This document shows positions 33,443-35,127 of a stretch of 35,127 nucleotides of DNA, in pieces (position 1 is the stretch's first letter; each line of letters starts with the position of its first letter). Below the pieces are notes generated by a model. That model was not told the origin of the DNA and did not search any database. It worked only from the letters and a program-made list of their open reading frames with translations. The stretch lies in NCBI GenBank assembly GCA_900290305.1, contig OMOG01000723.1, forward strand, positions 13,842 to 48,968, read 5' to 3'. Both the position numbers and the translations under genes were made by a program. The DNA comes from Candidatus Sulfopaludibacter sp. SbA4 (GTDB lineage: Bacteria; Acidobacteriota; Terriglobia; Bryobacterales; Bryobacteraceae).

Positions 33443-34953
33443 TACTGGCCCAGGCGCTCGCGCAACTGTTCCAGGTAGAGGCTGGCGGGTGCGACCGGCG
33501 AATTCGGGGAATCGAAGATGCCGGAAGGCTCGCCGGCGCTCACCGGCTTGCCGGTACAGCCGATCGCCCAGTTCATGGTTCCGGGCGGCTGCTCGACCAG
33601 CAGGAACGGAGACGTGACGTTCCAGGCCACGGCCCAGCCGATATCCCAGCCGTGGCCCGACCCGGCCGTCTTGCGGTTGGAAAACGCTATCCCCGGCGTG
33701 CGTTCCGTGGAGTTCGACAACTGCGAGCTATCCACCAGCAGGCCCGTGGCCCATCTCTGGTGCGGTGCGACTCCGCGTTCGTCGCTGGTGAAATTCAGGA
33801 CTACGATGGGTCCGGTCACCTGGGCCTGAGTCACAATGGGCCAGGTGCCTTCCCCGCGAACGGAGCAGCGACTGAGGAAGATCTGGGTGCCCGACAACGA
33901 GAAATCGGCGGGTGCAGCAGAGCCGCTATGGGGCACGGTATGGACAATGCGCACGCTGTCCAAAGTGACTCGCTTGGCGCCGGCGCCAATGACGATTCCG
34001 TTCTGCGTCTCCTGAATGGCGATGTCTTTGGCCCATCCGTCGATGACCGCGTCCATCATAAGCGCGGTGTACTGCTTGTCGGTGATGGGGACGTCCTGAG
34101 TGGGCGCGGCGATCCGCAGGCTTTCGACGCCGGCCTGCGAGATGCGGCCGGGAAACGCGTACCGGACCACAGTCGCGCCGGGCGGATTGAGGAACTGGGA
34201 ATCGATGGAGTCACTGAGCGGAACATCCAGCGCGATAAGGTTACCCGAGATAGACCGGATTACGCGGTCGGTGCGGATGAAGCTGCCGGCCTTGATCCAG
34301 GTCTGTTGCTTGCCGTCACGAACCAAGGTGTCCATGTGCATGAAGTGGATCCATGCATCCGTTACGGGACGGCGGACCAGCACGGAGTCTCCGACATGGG
34401 ATCCGGCGGCCTTGTCCACGTGGAACGAGTCGGCGCCCGAGGGAACGTAAGCATCGGTGATGCGCGCCGAATCGGCAACGGCGTCCCACGTTCCGGAGCC
34501 GCGAATCTCCAGGAAGCGGTGCGGCGATCCGGTGAGCCGGATGGCAGTGCCTCCGTCGCCCGATCCGCTGCCGCGGAGGACCACGCCGCTGGCGGAGATG
34601 GTGACGGCGCCGGCGACGTCGAAAGAACCGGGTCGCAGGAGGACGGCTCCGCGCAGGCCCTCGGCAGTCAGTGGGAGATGGGACACGGCATCGATGGCTG
34701 ACTGGATTTGTGCAGTGTTATCGCCGGTGACAGGGCTGAGAGTCTTTGCAACGGGCGCGGTGGGAAGTTTCACTCCGCCGGCCTGGAAGCCCGCGAAGGA
34801 GAAGTCCATGATGCGATTGCCGCGGCCGTCGGTGCGGTAGCGGAGTTTGTGGTCAGGCCCGAAGTACACCCACTGGGATGTGCCGGCGGCCGCCAGGACG
34901 GATACGGCAATCAGTGAGAAGGCAGGGAGGATTCGAAAGCTACTGCTCGCCAC
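33442..34953 (-). CDS. Exported right-handed beta-helix (pectate-lyase-like) protein
   Basis: 503 residues from GTG 34951-34953; no other start lies before the signal peptide (SFRILPAFSLIAVSVLAAAG). It then opens with WVYFGPDHKLRYRTDARGN-like text (here RTDGRGNRIMDFSFAGFQAG), the motif that begins many secreted pectate-lyase-superfamily and Pectate_lyase_3-like proteins. Beta-helix rungs follow with repeated hydrophobic and Gly/Asn steps (GAVTISASGVVLRGSGSGDG, IAIQETQNGIVIGAGAKRVT). It is probably a polysaccharide-active or binding protein outside the cytoplasm. Catalytic residues cannot be assigned. It overlaps the upstream partial gene by 14 bp, so they are co-translated. Confidence 0.85.
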   Translation of the reverse strand: MASSSFRILPAFSLIAVSVLAAAGTSQWVYFGPDHKLRYRTDGRGNRIMDFSFAGFQAGGVKLPTAPVAKTLSPVTGDNTAQIQSAIDAVSHLPLTAEGLRGAVLLRPGSFDVAGAVTISASGVVLRGSGSGDGGTAIRLTGSPHRFLEIRGSGTWDAVADSARITDAYVPSGADSFHVDKAAGSHVGDSVLVRRPVTDAWIHFMHMDTLVRDGKQQTWIKAGSFIRTDRVIRSISGNLIALDVPLSDSIDSQFLNPPGATVVRYAFPGRISQAGVESLRIAAPTQDVPITDKQYTALMMDAVIDGWAKDIAIQETQNGIVIGAGAKRVTLDSVRIVHTVPHSGSAAPADFSLSGTQIFLSRCSVRGEGTWPIVTQAQVTGPIVVLNFTSDERGVAPHQRWATGLLVDSSQLSNSTERTPGIAFSNRKTAGSGHGWDIGWAVAWNVTSPFLLVEQPPGTMNWAIGCTGKPVSAGEPSGIFDSPNSPVAPASLYLEQLRERLGQ

Positions 34954-35127
34954 GCCGCCGCCGGATGAGCCAGGGCTCGATTGCCCCGGGATTCTCCAGA
35001 ATTTCCTGTTCGAGCTCCTGAAACTGGGAATCGACGAGTACCCGCTCGATGTCGGCCCCCAGGGACTCGTCGCCGGTTTCCGCGCGCTTTTGCTCGATGA
35101 GGGCCAGAACCGCCTCGCAGAGCTTCA
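34940..35127 (-). CDS. C-terminal end of an unidentified protein
   Basis: The last ~61 codons of a gene entering from the right edge: charged helical text (KLCEAVLALIEQKRAETGDE, then QFQELEQEILENPGAIEPWL) ending RRRRGEQ-stop at 34940-34942. The frame is open to the window edge and overlaps the beta-helix start by 14 bp. No family recognised from this tail. Confidence 0.6.
   Translation of the reverse strand, partial: KLCEAVLALIEQKRAETGDESLGADIERVLVDSQFQELEQEILENPGAIEPWLIRRRRGEQ

Noticed and set aside
1-35127. CRISPR array, rRNA or complete insertion sequence
   Set aside because: No regularly spaced repeats, no rRNA text and no intact transposase with two ends were seen.

Overview
This window is GC-rich throughout and carries 18 substantial genes (two cut by the window edges, two interrupted by frameshifts), one tRNA, one decayed gene and one mobile-element scar. 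The gene content points to a soil Acidobacteriota bacterium of the Solibacter/Bryobacter type. The signs are several FG-GAP/ASPIC-UnbV (CRTAC1-like) secreted proteins, huge secreted proteins built from Ig-like, IPT/TIG, BACON and DUF11-like modules, a GH92 glycosidase, a 3-keto-disaccharide-hydrolase-like (DUF1080) protein, Tat and Sec export signals, many GTG/TTG starts, and dispersed small palindromes between genes. The taxonomic call is inference from family content; no rRNA is present.

Layout. 1-8.6 kb: an outgoing secreted TPR protein (- strand, partial), divergent from two consecutive FG-GAP/UnbV proteins. These converge on a third FG-GAP/UnbV gene that lies downstream of a GH92 alpha-mannosidase-like gene. 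This block looks like an extracytoplasmic polysaccharide or glycoprotein handling region. 8.8-10.1 kb: a degenerating zone with a DUF4336-like pseudogene, an insertion-sequence left-end scar, a chimeric ORF (ISNCY-like transposase N-terminus fused to a tyrosine-integrase C-terminus), and tRNA-Ser(CGA). 10.1-15.5 kb, all on the - strand: ftcD (histidine degradation/folate), an APC-type amino-acid permease, a ferric-reductase-like haem membrane protein and an exported M24 Xaa-Pro aminopeptidase, together suggesting amino-acid or peptide use. 15.6-18.1 kb: two adjacent genes sharing a double zinc-ribbon module, each interrupted by a single-base frameshift of the same sign. 18.3-20.4 kb: a cytoplasmic Sel1-repeat protein and a small exported Spy/CpxP-like protein.

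20.7-32.0 kb: the centrepiece is a tandem pair of about 1,460-residue secreted paralogues separated by only 9 bp. They are followed by a short remnant that looks like the 3' end of a third copy, and then by a membrane histidine kinase and an OmpR-type regulator on the same strand. The paralogues end in two copies each of a Cys-paired repeat domain (ACYLAY ... NSQC) that I cannot assign to a named family. The arrangement suggests a duplicated surface or extracellular protein array that may be transcribed with, and sensed by, the two-component system.

32.0-35.1 kb, - strand: an incoming partial gene, an exported beta-helix (pectate-lyase-like) protein, a DUF1080 protein and a small Lys/Ala/Pro-rich protein. 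Their overlaps suggest one or two operons for extracellular carbohydrate work.

No CRISPR array, rRNA, complete insertion sequence or phage is visible. The best candidates for something undescribed are the duplicated giant secreted proteins with their C-terminal repeat and two-component neighbours, and the zinc-ribbon pair.
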